Shown here: positions 37,396 to 47,661 of the stretch, one piece after another
Layout of the letters: every line of letters starts with the position of its first letter
Position numbering within the stretch: the first letter of the stretch is position 1
NCBI GenBank assembly: GCA_016935315.1
Contig: JAFGRD010000028.1
Span: forward strand, 103,464-167,463
Length of the DNA stretch: 64,000 nucleotides
Reading direction: 5' to 3'
Source: Pirellulales bacterium
Lineage (GTDB): Bacteria > Planctomycetota > Planctomycetia > Pirellulales > Thermoguttaceae
Notes under the pieces: model-generated
Seen by the model: the letters and a program-made list of their open reading frames with translations, nothing else
Database searches by the model: none
What the model was told of the DNA's origin: nothing
Made by a program: the position numbers and the translations under genes

Positions 37396-37659
37396 CTACT
37401 CTTCTTCGGCTTCGACGGCCGGGGCCGGTTTCTTCTTGGCCCGCTTCAGGCTGGCATACCCGGCGGCGGCGAACTTCTTCTGGAACTTCTCGATGCGGCC
37501 GGCCGTATCGACGTACTTCAGTTTGCCGGTATAGAAGGGATGGCAAACGTTGCAGATGTCGACCTTCAGTTCGGCTTTGGTGCTGCGGGTGACGAAGGAG
37601 TTGCCGCAACCGCAGGTCACCTTGGTCTCGACATAGTTGGGATGGATCTTGTCTTTCAT
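37396..37659 (-). CDS. rpmE: Ribosomal protein bL31
   Basis: The 87-residue protein begins [16 protein letters not shown] and contains the zinc-ribbon cysteines of the C+ form (CGCG and [10 protein letters not shown]). A lysine- and alanine-rich C-terminal tail extends it slightly beyond typical bL31. Start 37659 has AAGGAA eight bases upstream; the frame extends to 37689 but those residues are not family-like. It heads the rpmE-prfA-prmC set. Confidence 0.95.
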   Translation of the reverse strand: MKDKIHPNYVETKVTCGCGNSFVTRSTKAELKVDICNVCHPFYTGKLKYVDTAGRIEKFQKKFAAAGYASLKRAKKKPAPAVEAEEE

Positions 37660-37871
37660 TGCCCGGTTCCTTGCCTCGAGAGTTCCCATCCCCCTCTGGA
37701 AGAGGGCTCAAGTGAGGATATTCTGGATATTGTTCTAGGGTCACCGATGCCGCCTGCGATGACGGTCTTCCCGGACCGAACGCGGCTGGCAGCCCCATGA
37801 GACGGTCCAGTCAGACCGGCCAAAGGGCTGCAGGGGCATCGGCGTCGAGCCGGAAATCCGGCAAGCCCCTC

Positions 37872-37900
37872 ATTTTATCGTTCGCTCCCCGCGGCCACAA
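37872..37900 (-). promoter_or_regulatory. Promoter of rpmE-prfA-prmC, TTGTGG-N17-TAAAAT
   Basis: Optimal spacing and good hexamers read leftward. The implied leader before rpmE is about 200 bases and contains a CCCTC-TTCCA-GAGGG hairpin close to the start codon. Confidence 0.5.
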
Positions 37901-38154
37901 GGCCTCGCGGCCCCCTGGGTTTGGAAGCCGCCGTTTTCGCACGATCTGCTCTGTTGGTAATTATAGGCCCAGCCGCCGCGTCGGACCGCGGCGTTGGCAA
38001 GGCCCCCAGTAAGACGACCGGATCGAGGCAAGGCAGCATTTTCGCTAATCTCTTGATGAGGCGTGTTTTACGGCGCGAAAACGCCGCAGATGATCACCCC
38101 CAAGCCTTCACCAGCCGATTGGCTCCAGATACGCCCTGGCCCGCCGATAGCCCG
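37901..38154. other. Non-coding stretch between rpmE promoter and ilvE
   Basis: No gene is supported. Two hairpins are visible: CGCCGCG/CGCGGCG with a TCGGAC loop at 37974-37993, and CGGCG/CGCCG around an A/T-rich loop near 38070-38086, which could end ilvE transcription. Confidence 0.45.
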
Positions 38155-39012
38155 CTAGCTGCGTGTCAGCTCGTGGAACCGCTCGATCAGATCGCGGGTC
38201 AGCGGGCCGGGGATGCCACGGCCGATGGGACGGCTGTCGACTTTCACAACCGGCACGACTTCGGCGGCCGTGCCGGTCAGAAAGCACTCGTCGGCCACGT
38301 AGACGTCGTGCTTCGTCAGCGGGGTCTCTTCGACCACGGTCCCCTGCTTGCGCAGCAGAGCGATCACGGCGTCGCGGGTGATGCCTTCGAGGATACCGGC
38401 TTCGGTTGGGGGCGTGAGCACCCGGCCCTCGCGAACCAGGAACAGATTGTCGCCGGTACATTCGGCCACTTCGCCCCTGCAATTGAGCATCAAGGCCTCG
38501 ATACAGCCCGCCTGGAGACCTTCGATCTTGGCCAGAATGTTGTTCAGGTAGTTCAGCGACTTGATTCGCGGACTCAGGGCGGCCGGATGGTTCCGCACCG
38601 TGCTGACCGTGATGATTTCCAACCCCTGCTTGTACAGCTCGGGCGGATAGAGCTCGATCCGATCGGTAATGATAATCACCTGGGGATCGCTGCACTTGTT
38701 CGGATCGAGCCCGAGCGTGCCGCAGCCGCGAGTCACAACCGCGCGGATGTAGCCGTCCGTGATCCCGTTGACGGCCAAGGTGTCCTCGATGGCCTTGGCC
38801 ATCTCCGCCTTGCTGATGGGGATCTCCAGCAGGATGGCTTTGGCCGAATACCAGAGCCGGTCGAGGTGCTCCTTCAGCCGAAAGACCTTGCCGCCGTAGC
38901 TGCGAATGCCCTCGAAGACACCGTCACCATAGAGCAGGCCGTGGTCGTAGACGCTGACTTTGGCGTCGTCTTTATCGTAAAGCTTGCCGTTGATATAGAC
39001 TTTCAGAGGCAT
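38155..39012 (-). CDS. ilvE: Branched-chain amino acid aminotransferase
   Basis: This class IV PLP aminotransferase interconverts branched-chain amino acids and their 2-keto acids. The 285-residue protein starts MPLKVYINGKLYDKDDAKVSVYDHGLLYGDGVFEGIRSY in family style (first part shown by its motifs VYINGKL and DHGLLYGDGVFEG). The PLP lysine lies in PRIKSLNYLNNILAK, and GTAAEVVPV near the C-terminus is the phosphate-binding region. D-amino acid aminotransferase or aminodeoxychorismate lyase are the alternatives within the fold, but the sequence is closest to IlvE. Confidence 0.92.
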   Translation of the reverse strand: MPLKVYINGKLYDKDDAKVSVYDHGLLYGDGVFEGIRSYGGKVFRLKEHLDRLWYSAKAILLEIPISKAEMAKAIEDTLAVNGITDGYIRAVVTRGCGTLGLDPNKCSDPQVIIITDRIELYPPELYKQGLEIITVSTVRNHPAALSPRIKSLNYLNNILAKIEGLQAGCIEALMLNCRGEVAECTGDNLFLVREGRVLTPPTEAGILEGITRDAVIALLRKQGTVVEETPLTKHDVYVADECFLTGTAAEVVPVVKVDSRPIGRGIPGPLTRDLIERFHELTRS

Positions 39013-39147
39013 CGTGTTTTGGCTCTTGGTACGTGGCGGCCTTCAGTAAAACGACAGAGATCAAACGACAAGACACTCCTGATGGAACAATGGTTCGGCG
39101 TCGGCGGGTCGCGTCGGCAAGAGCCCACTTGCGACGCGGCCAACGGT

Positions 39148-40222
39148 CTACGCCTCGATCCGGCCGTTGTCGAGGCAAACGACACGGTCGGCCCGCCGGG
39201 CGATCGCCGGATCGTGCGTCACCATGACTATAGTCAGGTCTTGCTGCCGATTCAAGGTATCCAGCGTGTTCATGATCTCGGCTCCGGTGGCCCGATCGAG
39301 GTTGCCGGTGGGCTCGTCGGCCAGCAGCAGCTCGGGCCCGGCAATCAAGGCCCTGGCGATAGCGGCCCGCTGCATCTCGCCCCCCGATAGCTCCCGGGGC
39401 TTGTGCTTCAGCCGGTGCTCCAGACCGACCATTTCGAGCAACTCGGCAGCCACGCGGTGGTGATGGCGGCGGTGGCGGAGGTAGTCGAAGGTGCTCCGGG
39501 CAATCATCAGCGGGGCGAGCACGTTCTCCAGCGTAGTCAGCTCGGGCAGGAGGTGGTAGAACTGGAAGATCATTCCGAACCGCTTGTTCCGCAAGGCGTC
39601 GCGATCGGGCGACGGCAGGTTGTCGATTCGCCGCCCGTCGAAGTGGATCTCGCCTTCGTCCGGTGCGTCGAGCGTCCCCAGCAGGTGCAGCAGCGTGCTC
39701 TTGCCCGAGCCGCTCTGCCCCACAATCGCCAGAAACTCGCCGCGGCGAACGCCGAGGTTCATCCCCCTGAGAACCGGCACGGCGATGGACCCTTTGTGAT
39801 AGCTTTTCGTCAGGCCAACGGCCACCAGTTGGTGTTCGGACTGCGAATCGAGGATTGTGGCCTCGGATCGCCTGCGCTCGGCCTGAGCGGTGGTCGCGGC
39901 GGACGTGCGGGGCTGCTCCGCAGAAACGGCTTGCAGATCGGTGGATTCGGCTGGCTGCACGAGACCGGTAGCTCCGGGGGGCTGGGATTGCGGCATTGTC
40001 GTTGACGGTCCCTCGGTCTGCGAGGGCATGACCGAGTGGGGACCGCCCGGCTCGTGGGCCGGGTCTCTTGCCGATTTCGTCTCGGCCGAGGACAGCTCGA
40101 TTTCAAGCTTCGGACCACCGTCCAAGGGGCGGCCGCCCTGAACGCGCGGCCCCACCCGCAGCCGCGGATTCTTCGTGGAAGCCTGCTTCCGCGCGGCCTG
40201 GTCCAGCATCCGTTGCAGATCG

Positions 40223-40230
<8 letters not shown>
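39148..40230 (-). CDS. LolD-type ABC transporter ATPase with long N-terminal extension
   Basis: The C-terminal 220 residues are a complete ABC ATPase of the MacB/LolD group: Walker A GQSGSGKSTLL, Q-loop IFQFYHLLPELTTLENV, signature LSGGEMQRAAIARAL, Walker B LLLADEPTGNLD and H-loop VTHD. The first 140 residues (MSDDLQRMLDQAARK onward) are Pro/Gln/Ser/Thr-rich and not part of the usual protein. ATG 40230 lies within the permease gene end (ATGAGTGA overlap), so translation is coupled. With the permease it should form an FtsX-type complex extracting lipoproteins or transmitting envelope signals. Confidence 0.9.
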
Positions 40231-42001
<1,771 letters not shown>

Positions 42002-42010
42002 AATCGGTCC

Positions 42011-43537
42011 CTATCCTTCCGCCTCCGGTCGCAGCAGGGGAAACAGAATCACTTCGCGGATGGTCGGCGAGTCGGTCAGCAACATCACCAGACGGTCGAT
42101 GCCGATCCCCAGGCCGCCCGCCGGGGGCATCCCGTGGCGCAGGGCCCGAATGAAGTCGTGGTCCATGCGGGCCATCGAATCCTCGGCCGCCAGGCCTTCC
42201 AGTTGGCGGCTGAACAACTCCTCCTGCAAGTCGGGGTCGTTCAGCTCGGTGTACGCGTTGGCCACTTCCATGCCCTGGATGAACAGCTCGAATCGCTCGG
42301 CGATCGCCGGGTTGCCGGCTTTGCGTTTGGTCAAGGGGCAGATGCTGGCCGGGTAGTCGAGCACGAAGACGGGCCCGGTGAGCCGGTCCTCGACCTTCGC
42401 CTCGAAAACCTCGTTCTTGATCACGTCGATGTGCTTGCCCGCCGTGTCCAACCCGCAGTCGTAGGCGTACTGCGTCACGCCCGGCACGTCGTCGGCCGCC
42501 ACGCCGGTGTGTTCGAGAAACAACTCGTCATAGGTCTTTCGAGCAAACGGCGTCGAGAAGTCCATTTCCGACTCGCCCCAAGGCAGCTTCAGACTCTGGC
42601 CGGTCGCCCGGATGGCTTCGACGATGAGCTTCTCGGTCAGCTCCATCATTGTCCCGTAGTCGCCGTAGGCCTGATAGACCTCGAGCATCGTGAACTCGGG
42701 ATTGTGGCGGGGGCTGATGCCCTCGTTGCGGTAGACGCGTCCCAACTCGTAGACCCGCTCGATCCCGCCCACCAGCAGCCGCTTCAGGTGCAGCTCCAAG
42801 GCGATCCGCAGAAACAGGTCGATATCCAGGGCGTTGTGGTGGGTGGTGAAAGGTCGGGCGGCGGCGCCGCCGGCGATGGCGTGCAGTGTCGGGCCTTCCA
42901 CCTCGACGAACCGCTCGGCGGCCAGCGTGTTGCGGATCGACTGGACGATCTTCGTGCGGTGCAGAAAACGCCCGAGCACGCCCTCCGAGTGGATCAGATC
43001 AAGATACCGCATCCGCTGCCGCAACTCGGGATCCTGCAAACCCTTGTGCTTGGCGGGCGGCGTTTCGATCGATTTCGACAGGAAGTGGAGGTCCCTGGCA
43101 AAGATCGTCAGCTCGCCGGTTCGCGTGCGGCTGAGTTCGCCGTCGACGCCGATCAGATCGCCCAGGTCGAAACACTGGGCCAGGGCCCAGTTTTCCTCGC
43201 CGACCTGCTTCTTGCCGATCAGCAATTGGATCTGGCCGGTCCAATCGCGGATGTCCAGAAAGATCAGCTTGCCGGCCTTCCGCTGCAAGACGATTCGCCC
43301 CGCGGCGCGAACCTCGGGACCGTGCGCCTGTGGCGGCCTGCCGGTGGCACAGTCGCCGGCGGACTCGACCACGATCTCGCCTTCCCGAGCGCGGATCTCT
43401 CCGATGGGGGCATGGTTGTCGAACCGCTGGCCCCAGGGGTCGATTCCTAGCTGCCGTATCTTTCGCAGTTTCTCGCGTCGGGCGGCTTCCAGGGTCTCGG
43501 AACCGCCGGAGGGTTTGTCGGTGCTTGGCTCGGTCAT
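42011..43537 (-). CDS. lysS: Lysyl-tRNA synthetase, class II
   Basis: The 508-residue enzyme charges tRNA-Lys. It has the OB-fold anticodon domain (about 60-170), class II motif 2 (YELGRVYRNEGISPRHNPEFT) read in parts as RVYRNEG and HNPEFTMLE, the LysRS-specific GMEVANAYTELNDP and motif 3 GIGIDRLVMLL. ATG 43537 (MTEPSTDK) was chosen; the frame opens at 43618 but the extra residues cross the promoter. It is the first gene of lysS-lolC-like-lolD-like, with a nine-base gap to the permease. Confidence 0.95.
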   Translation of the reverse strand: MTEPSTDKPSGGSETLEAARREKLRKIRQLGIDPWGQRFDNHAPIGEIRAREGEIVVESAGDCATGRPPQAHGPEVRAAGRIVLQRKAGKLIFLDIRDWTGQIQLLIGKKQVGEENWALAQCFDLGDLIGVDGELSRTRTGELTIFARDLHFLSKSIETPPAKHKGLQDPELRQRMRYLDLIHSEGVLGRFLHRTKIVQSIRNTLAAERFVEVEGPTLHAIAGGAAARPFTTHHNALDIDLFLRIALELHLKRLLVGGIERVYELGRVYRNEGISPRHNPEFTMLEVYQAYGDYGTMMELTEKLIVEAIRATGQSLKLPWGESEMDFSTPFARKTYDELFLEHTGVAADDVPGVTQYAYDCGLDTAGKHIDVIKNEVFEAKVEDRLTGPVFVLDYPASICPLTKRKAGNPAIAERFELFIQGMEVANAYTELNDPDLQEELFSRQLEGLAAEDSMARMDHDFIRALRHGMPPAGGLGIGIDRLVMLLTDSPTIREVILFPLLRPEAEG

Positions 43538-43584
43538 TGCGATAAGGGTCACCCGGAAGGCGAATCCAGAGGAGGCGTCGCGGC

Positions 43585-43612
43585 ATTGTAATGGAACGGC
43601 GGCTGGCGTCAA
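43585..43612 (-). promoter_or_regulatory. lysS promoter, TTGACG-N16-TACAAT
   Basis: Good hexamers lie 48 bp before the lysS ATG. A second TTGACG copy is six bases further upstream, so TTGACG is directly repeated. Confidence 0.5.
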
Positions 43613-43626
43613 CGTCAACTGGCGGC

Positions 43627-43655
43627 TTTATGGGGGCCCCTGGCACTGGTATAGT
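43627..43655 (+). promoter_or_regulatory. Possible leaderless promoter of the sensor kinase gene
   Basis: TATAGT ends seven bases before the kinase ATG, so transcription would begin at or next to the A of the start codon. A weak TTTATG lies 17 bases upstream. There is no ribosome site before this ATG, which agrees with leaderless expression. Confidence 0.4.
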
Positions 43656-43661
43656 GGTTGC

Positions 43662-45758
43662 ATGAGTACCGATCCGACCCAACCGCAAGGTGGGCGCGAG
43701 CGCCGGCAGTCGCGCCAGATGAGCCTCAAGCGTGGGCAGCCCCCGACGCAGGTGCCTGGCTACGAGCCGGAGAAGTTCCTTGGGGTGGGTGCATATGGCG
43801 AAGTTTGGGTAGCTCGCGAGATCAACACAGGGCGTCGCGTGGCGATCAAGTTCTATGCCCATCGCGGGGGACTCGACTGGTCGCTGTTGAGCCGCGAGGT
43901 GGAGAAGCTGGCCTTTCTGTTCGCCGACCGCTACGTGGTGCAACTGCTCGGGGTCGGCTGGGACGCGGAGCCGCCGTACTACATCATGGAGTATCTGGAA
44001 CGGGGCTCCTTGGCCGAGCGTCTTCAGCAAGGGCCGCTGCCGACCGGCGAGGCCGTGGCGCTGTTCCGCGATGTGGCCACCGGACTGGTTCACGCCCATG
44101 GCAAGGGGGTGCTGCACTGCGATCTGAAGCCGGCCAACGTCCTTCTGGACCAAGACAACAAGCCGCGGCTGGCCGACTTCGGGCAATCGCGGCTCTCCCA
44201 CGAACAGTCTCCGGCGTTGGGCACGTTGTTCTATATGGCCCCGGAACAGGCGGACCTGGAAGCGGTGCCCGACGCTCGATGGGACGTCTACGCCTTGGGC
44301 GCGCTGCTGTATTGCATGCTCACCGGCGGCCCGCCCCACCGGACGGCCGAGGCGGTGAAGCAGTTCGACAAGACCCCCCAACTGGTCAGACGCTTGACGC
44401 GATACCGGCGCCTGATCGAACAGTCGCCCCCGCCGACCGGCCATCGGCAGGTCCGCGGCGTGGACAGGTCGCTGGCCGAGATCGTCGACCGCTGCCTGGC
44501 CCCCGATCCCCAAAAGCGATTCCCCAACGTGCAGGCCGTGTTGGACGCCTTGGACGATCGGGCGTTGCGGCATGAGCGTCGGCCGATGGTGATCCTGGGG
44601 GCGGCCCTGCCGGCCTTGTTGCTGCTGGTGGTCACCTGGTTTGCCTGGCAAGGCTTCAGCACGGCCGTGCAACAATCGACGGCGGCCCTGACCGACTGGG
44701 CGCTGCGGAGCAACTATTTTGCCGCCCGATACGTCGCCCGAACCGCCGCCGCCGAGCTGGAACGCCGCTTCGAGGCCGTCGAGCAGGTTGCCTCGTCCGA
44801 GCGTCTCCGCCAAGCCCTGGAGCCGGCGCTGAGCGACCCGGAGCTGCGCAAGCTGCTTGCGCAGTTGGGCGATCCACACCTGGATCCGCAGGAGTCGGAG
44901 CGTCTTTGCCGACAGTTCCAGGAGCACCCCGTGCGCCGCACTCTGCAACGGGAGTTCGCGGCCATGCTCCCGGCCGACCTGACTGCGTCGGAGGAAGTCG
45001 CCAGTTGGTTTTTCTGCGATGCGGGCGGGGTCTCGACGGTTCGCGTGCCGCAGGGCACGACGATCGGCAAGGGGTTTGCGTGGCGGAGCTACTTCCACGG
45101 CGGACCGGCCGACATGAAGGACGAATCGTGGCGCCCGGAGCCCGGAGCCCACCTGAGCCGCACGACGCTCTCGGCCGTGTTTCCTTCGCATGCGACCAAT
45201 CGCTGGATCGTGGCGGTGTCGGCCCCGGTGTTCGCCGACCCGGCGAAAGAGGAGTTTTTGGGCGTGGTGGCCCTGACGGTCGAGGTGGGCCGGTTCGCCG
45301 AATTGCAGGGCGGCAACCACCAGTTCGCCGTTCTGGTCGATCGCCGCCAGGGCGACAATGAAGGCATGATTCTGCAACACCCGGTGTTCGACAAGCTGCT
45401 GGCCGAACTCGGCGAGTTGCCCTCCGAGTTCAAGACCTGTCGCCTGCAGAGCGACGATCTGCCCGACGTCCCCGAACGCATGATCCACTATGCCGATCCG
45501 CTCGCCCCGTTGGCCGTGGAATACGACTCCAGCGAGTGGCCGAGGCGCTGGCTGGCCCGCATGGAACCCGTCTATGTCCGCGGCGAGGACACCGGTTGGG
45601 CGGTGATTGTCCAGGAGGCGTACGACACGGCAATCGGCACCACACTCGACGACCTCCGCCAGGGGCTGATCCGCCGCGGGCTGGCCGCCGTGTCGTTGAT
45701 CGTGTTGTTGATGGTAAGCTTATGGTGGTTTGCCACGCGGCTGAGCGTGAGACACTGA
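43662..45758 (+). CDS. Transmembrane Ser/Thr kinase with Cache-like extracytoplasmic sensor
   Basis: The 698-residue protein has an N-terminal kinase domain (about 35-300): loop GVGAYGEVW, Lys63, HCDLKPANVLL with Asp154, DFG at 172-174 and YMAPEQ. The Arg of the usual HRD is Cys153, making it a non-RD kinase. Membrane helices at about 310-335 (VILGAALPALLLLVVTWFAW) and the C-terminus (AAVSLIVLLMVSLWWFA) bracket a 330-residue extracytoplasmic region. Its FFCDAGGVSTVRVP, WRSYFHG and VSAPVF...FLGVVALTVEV pattern resembles Cache/PDC small-ligand sensors. The start has a leaderless-type promoter. The FHA-cyclase gene follows after 62 bp, suggesting a kinase-to-FHA signalling pair. Confidence 0.88.
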   Translation: MSTDPTQPQGGRERRQSRQMSLKRGQPPTQVPGYEPEKFLGVGAYGEVWVAREINTGRRVAIKFYAHRGGLDWSLLSREVEKLAFLFADRYVVQLLGVGWDAEPPYYIMEYLERGSLAERLQQGPLPTGEAVALFRDVATGLVHAHGKGVLHCDLKPANVLLDQDNKPRLADFGQSRLSHEQSPALGTLFYMAPEQADLEAVPDARWDVYALGALLYCMLTGGPPHRTAEAVKQFDKTPQLVRRLTRYRRLIEQSPPPTGHRQVRGVDRSLAEIVDRCLAPDPQKRFPNVQAVLDALDDRALRHERRPMVILGAALPALLLLVVTWFAWQGFSTAVQQSTAALTDWALRSNYFAARYVARTAAAELERRFEAVEQVASSERLRQALEPALSDPELRKLLAQLGDPHLDPQESERLCRQFQEHPVRRTLQREFAAMLPADLTASEEVASWFFCDAGGVSTVRVPQGTTIGKGFAWRSYFHGGPADMKDESWRPEPGAHLSRTTLSAVFPSHATNRWIVAVSAPVFADPAKEEFLGVVALTVEVGRFAELQGGNHQFAVLVDRRQGDNEGMILQHPVFDKLLAELGELPSEFKTCRLQSDDLPDVPERMIHYADPLAPLAVEYDSSEWPRRWLARMEPVYVRGEDTGWAVIVQEAYDTAIGTTLDDLRQGLIRRGLAAVSLIVLLMVSLWWFATRLSVRH

Positions 45759-45787
45759 GAGACTAGGCCAAGTGCCCCAATCGCTGG

Positions 45788-45809
45788 GCTGAAGTCCTGC
45801 GACTTCAGC
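45788..45809. repeat. Small hairpin repeat GAAGTC/GACTTC, copy 1
   Basis: GCTGAAGTC and GACTTCAGC form a perfect 9-bp stem with loop CTGC, followed by TACC. It lies in the 62-bp gap between the kinase and cyclase genes. Confidence 0.85.
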
Positions 45810-45820
45810 TACCCTTTGCC

Positions 45821-47626
45821 ATGCCCGACCTGATCGCACAAGGCGTCGAACCGCAACAACGCTGGCGGCGTAGTCTTCCCCAAGAGCAGCCCGTGTTGCT
45901 GGGGCGGGTGGCCGGCGTCTGGGCAGCGCCGTGGGACCAGCACATCTCGCGCCAGCACGTGCGGCTGCAATGGACCGGCGGAGGGCTTCAGGTAACGCGG
46001 CTGCCGAGGACGCGGAATCCCGTTTTTTTCTCCGGGCGGGAAGAAGCGCGATTCACGCTGCGGCCGGGCGAGCATTTCGTGATCGGCCAAACCACCTTCA
46101 CGCTGGCCGACCAGCGCGTCTCCATCACGGCCGACGCGCCCGAGCCGGTGCAACAGCAGTCGTTCAGCGCCCAGTACCTCAAACAAGTCCAGTTCCGCAA
46201 CCCCGACCACCGCATCGAGGTGCTCAGCCGGCTTCCGGAGGTGATTTCCGGAGCGGCCGGCGACGTCGAACTGTTTGTGCGTCTGGTGAGCATGCTGCTG
46301 GCGGGTATCCCGCGGGCCGACGCCGCGGCCGTGGTGGCCGTCGACGGCGATGCGAAGAGCGCGGACCAGGCCGATCCGCCCCCGGGCGACCCCGACCGGC
46401 AGCGGCGCCGGCCGGTGCGGGTGTTGCACTGGGACCAGCGTTTGGCCATCGCCGGCGACTTCCAGCCCAGCCAGGGACTGATCGTCGAAGCCATCCGCCA
46501 GCAGCAGAGCGTGTTGCACGTCTGGCGCGGGGCCGAGACCGGGCCGTCGCAGTCGTTCACCGAGAGTGAGAACTTCGATTGGGCCTTTTGCACGCCCGTA
46601 CCGGGCAAATCGCAACCGGGCTGGGGGCTCTACATGGCCGGCCGGTTCCACGCCGAGCGCTCCGACACCAGCGCGTCGTCCGATCCGACCGATCTGCGAG
46701 AAGACGTGAAGTTCACCGAGCTGGTGGCCGCCATGCTCAGCTCGTTGCGGCAAATGCGGCTGTTGGAGCGGCAGCACGCCAGCCTGAGCCAGTTCTTCTC
46801 GCCGGTGGTGCTCGAAACGCTGGCGGTCGAGGATCCCGACGTCGTGCTGGCCCCCCGTGAAACCGAGGTGTCGGTGATGTTCTGCGACCTGCGGGGCTTC
46901 TCGCGGGAGACCGAGCGCCACGCAGGCGACCTGCTGGGACTGTTGCAGCGGGTCAGCAACGCCCTGGGGGTGATGACCCATCACATCCGCTGCCAGGGCG
47001 GCGTGGTCGGCGACTTCCAGGGCGACGCCGCCATGGGCTTCTGGGGCTGGCCGCTGAAACAGGAAGACTGCGTGCTGCGAACCTGCCGCGCCGCGCTGGC
47101 GGTCCGCGCCGAGTTCGAGGCCACCGCAGGTTTCCATGCAGGCATCGGCGTGGCCACCGGCAAGGCCGTGGCCGGCAAGATCGGCACCGTCGATCAGGTC
47201 AAGGTGACCGTCTTCGGCCCGGTGGTGAATCTGGCCTCGCGGCTGGAGGGCATGACCAAAGCGCTCCGCGCGCCGATCCTGCTGGACGAAGCGACCGCGG
47301 AAGCCGTCCAACGGCGGATCCCCGCGGAAGTGGCTCGCGTGCGGCGGCTGGCGGTGGTGAAACCCTACGGGCTGGACACGCCGCTGGCGGTCAGCGAACT
47401 GGTGCCGCCCGTCTCGCAGTGTCCCGAATTGACCGACGAGCACCTGGCCTGCTACGAATCGGCATTGGACGCCTTTCTCGCCCGCCGCTGGTCGGAGGCC
47501 CTGGAGCTGCTGCACCGGATTCCCACGGAAGACCAAGTGAAGGATTTTCTGACCGTTTACATTGCCCAACACAACCGTACCCCGCCGCCCGATTGGGACG
47601 GCGTGATTCTGCTGGAAAGCAAATAG
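45821..47626 (+). CDS. FHA-GAF-class III nucleotide cyclase with unusual substrate residues
   Basis: The 601-residue cytosolic protein has an FHA domain (about 22-95, DQHISRQHVRL), a GAF-like domain (about 150-310) and a class III cyclase domain (about 345-520). Catalytic metal residues Asp356 (FCDLRGFS) and Asp402 (GDAAMGFWG) and the transition-state pair Asn470/Arg474 (NLASRL) are present, so it should be active. The purine-selecting Lys and Asp of adenylate cyclases are replaced by Asp398 and Lys461, so cAMP cannot be assumed. FHA binds phosphothreonine, matching the kinase encoded 62 bp upstream. The last 60 residues look helical. Confidence 0.9.
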   Translation: MPDLIAQGVEPQQRWRRSLPQEQPVLLGRVAGVWAAPWDQHISRQHVRLQWTGGGLQVTRLPRTRNPVFFSGREEARFTLRPGEHFVIGQTTFTLADQRVSITADAPEPVQQQSFSAQYLKQVQFRNPDHRIEVLSRLPEVISGAAGDVELFVRLVSMLLAGIPRADAAAVVAVDGDAKSADQADPPPGDPDRQRRRPVRVLHWDQRLAIAGDFQPSQGLIVEAIRQQQSVLHVWRGAETGPSQSFTESENFDWAFCTPVPGKSQPGWGLYMAGRFHAERSDTSASSDPTDLREDVKFTELVAAMLSSLRQMRLLERQHASLSQFFSPVVLETLAVEDPDVVLAPRETEVSVMFCDLRGFSRETERHAGDLLGLLQRVSNALGVMTHHIRCQGGVVGDFQGDAAMGFWGWPLKQEDCVLRTCRAALAVRAEFEATAGFHAGIGVATGKAVAGKIGTVDQVKVTVFGPVVNLASRLEGMTKALRAPILLDEATAEAVQRRIPAEVARVRRLAVVKPYGLDTPLAVSELVPPVSQCPELTDEHLACYESALDAFLARRWSEALELLHRIPTEDQVKDFLTVYIAQHNRTPPPDWDGVILLESK

Positions 47627-47661
47627 ACGCTACCTATCCCTCGCTACAGGAGAACGCCGCC

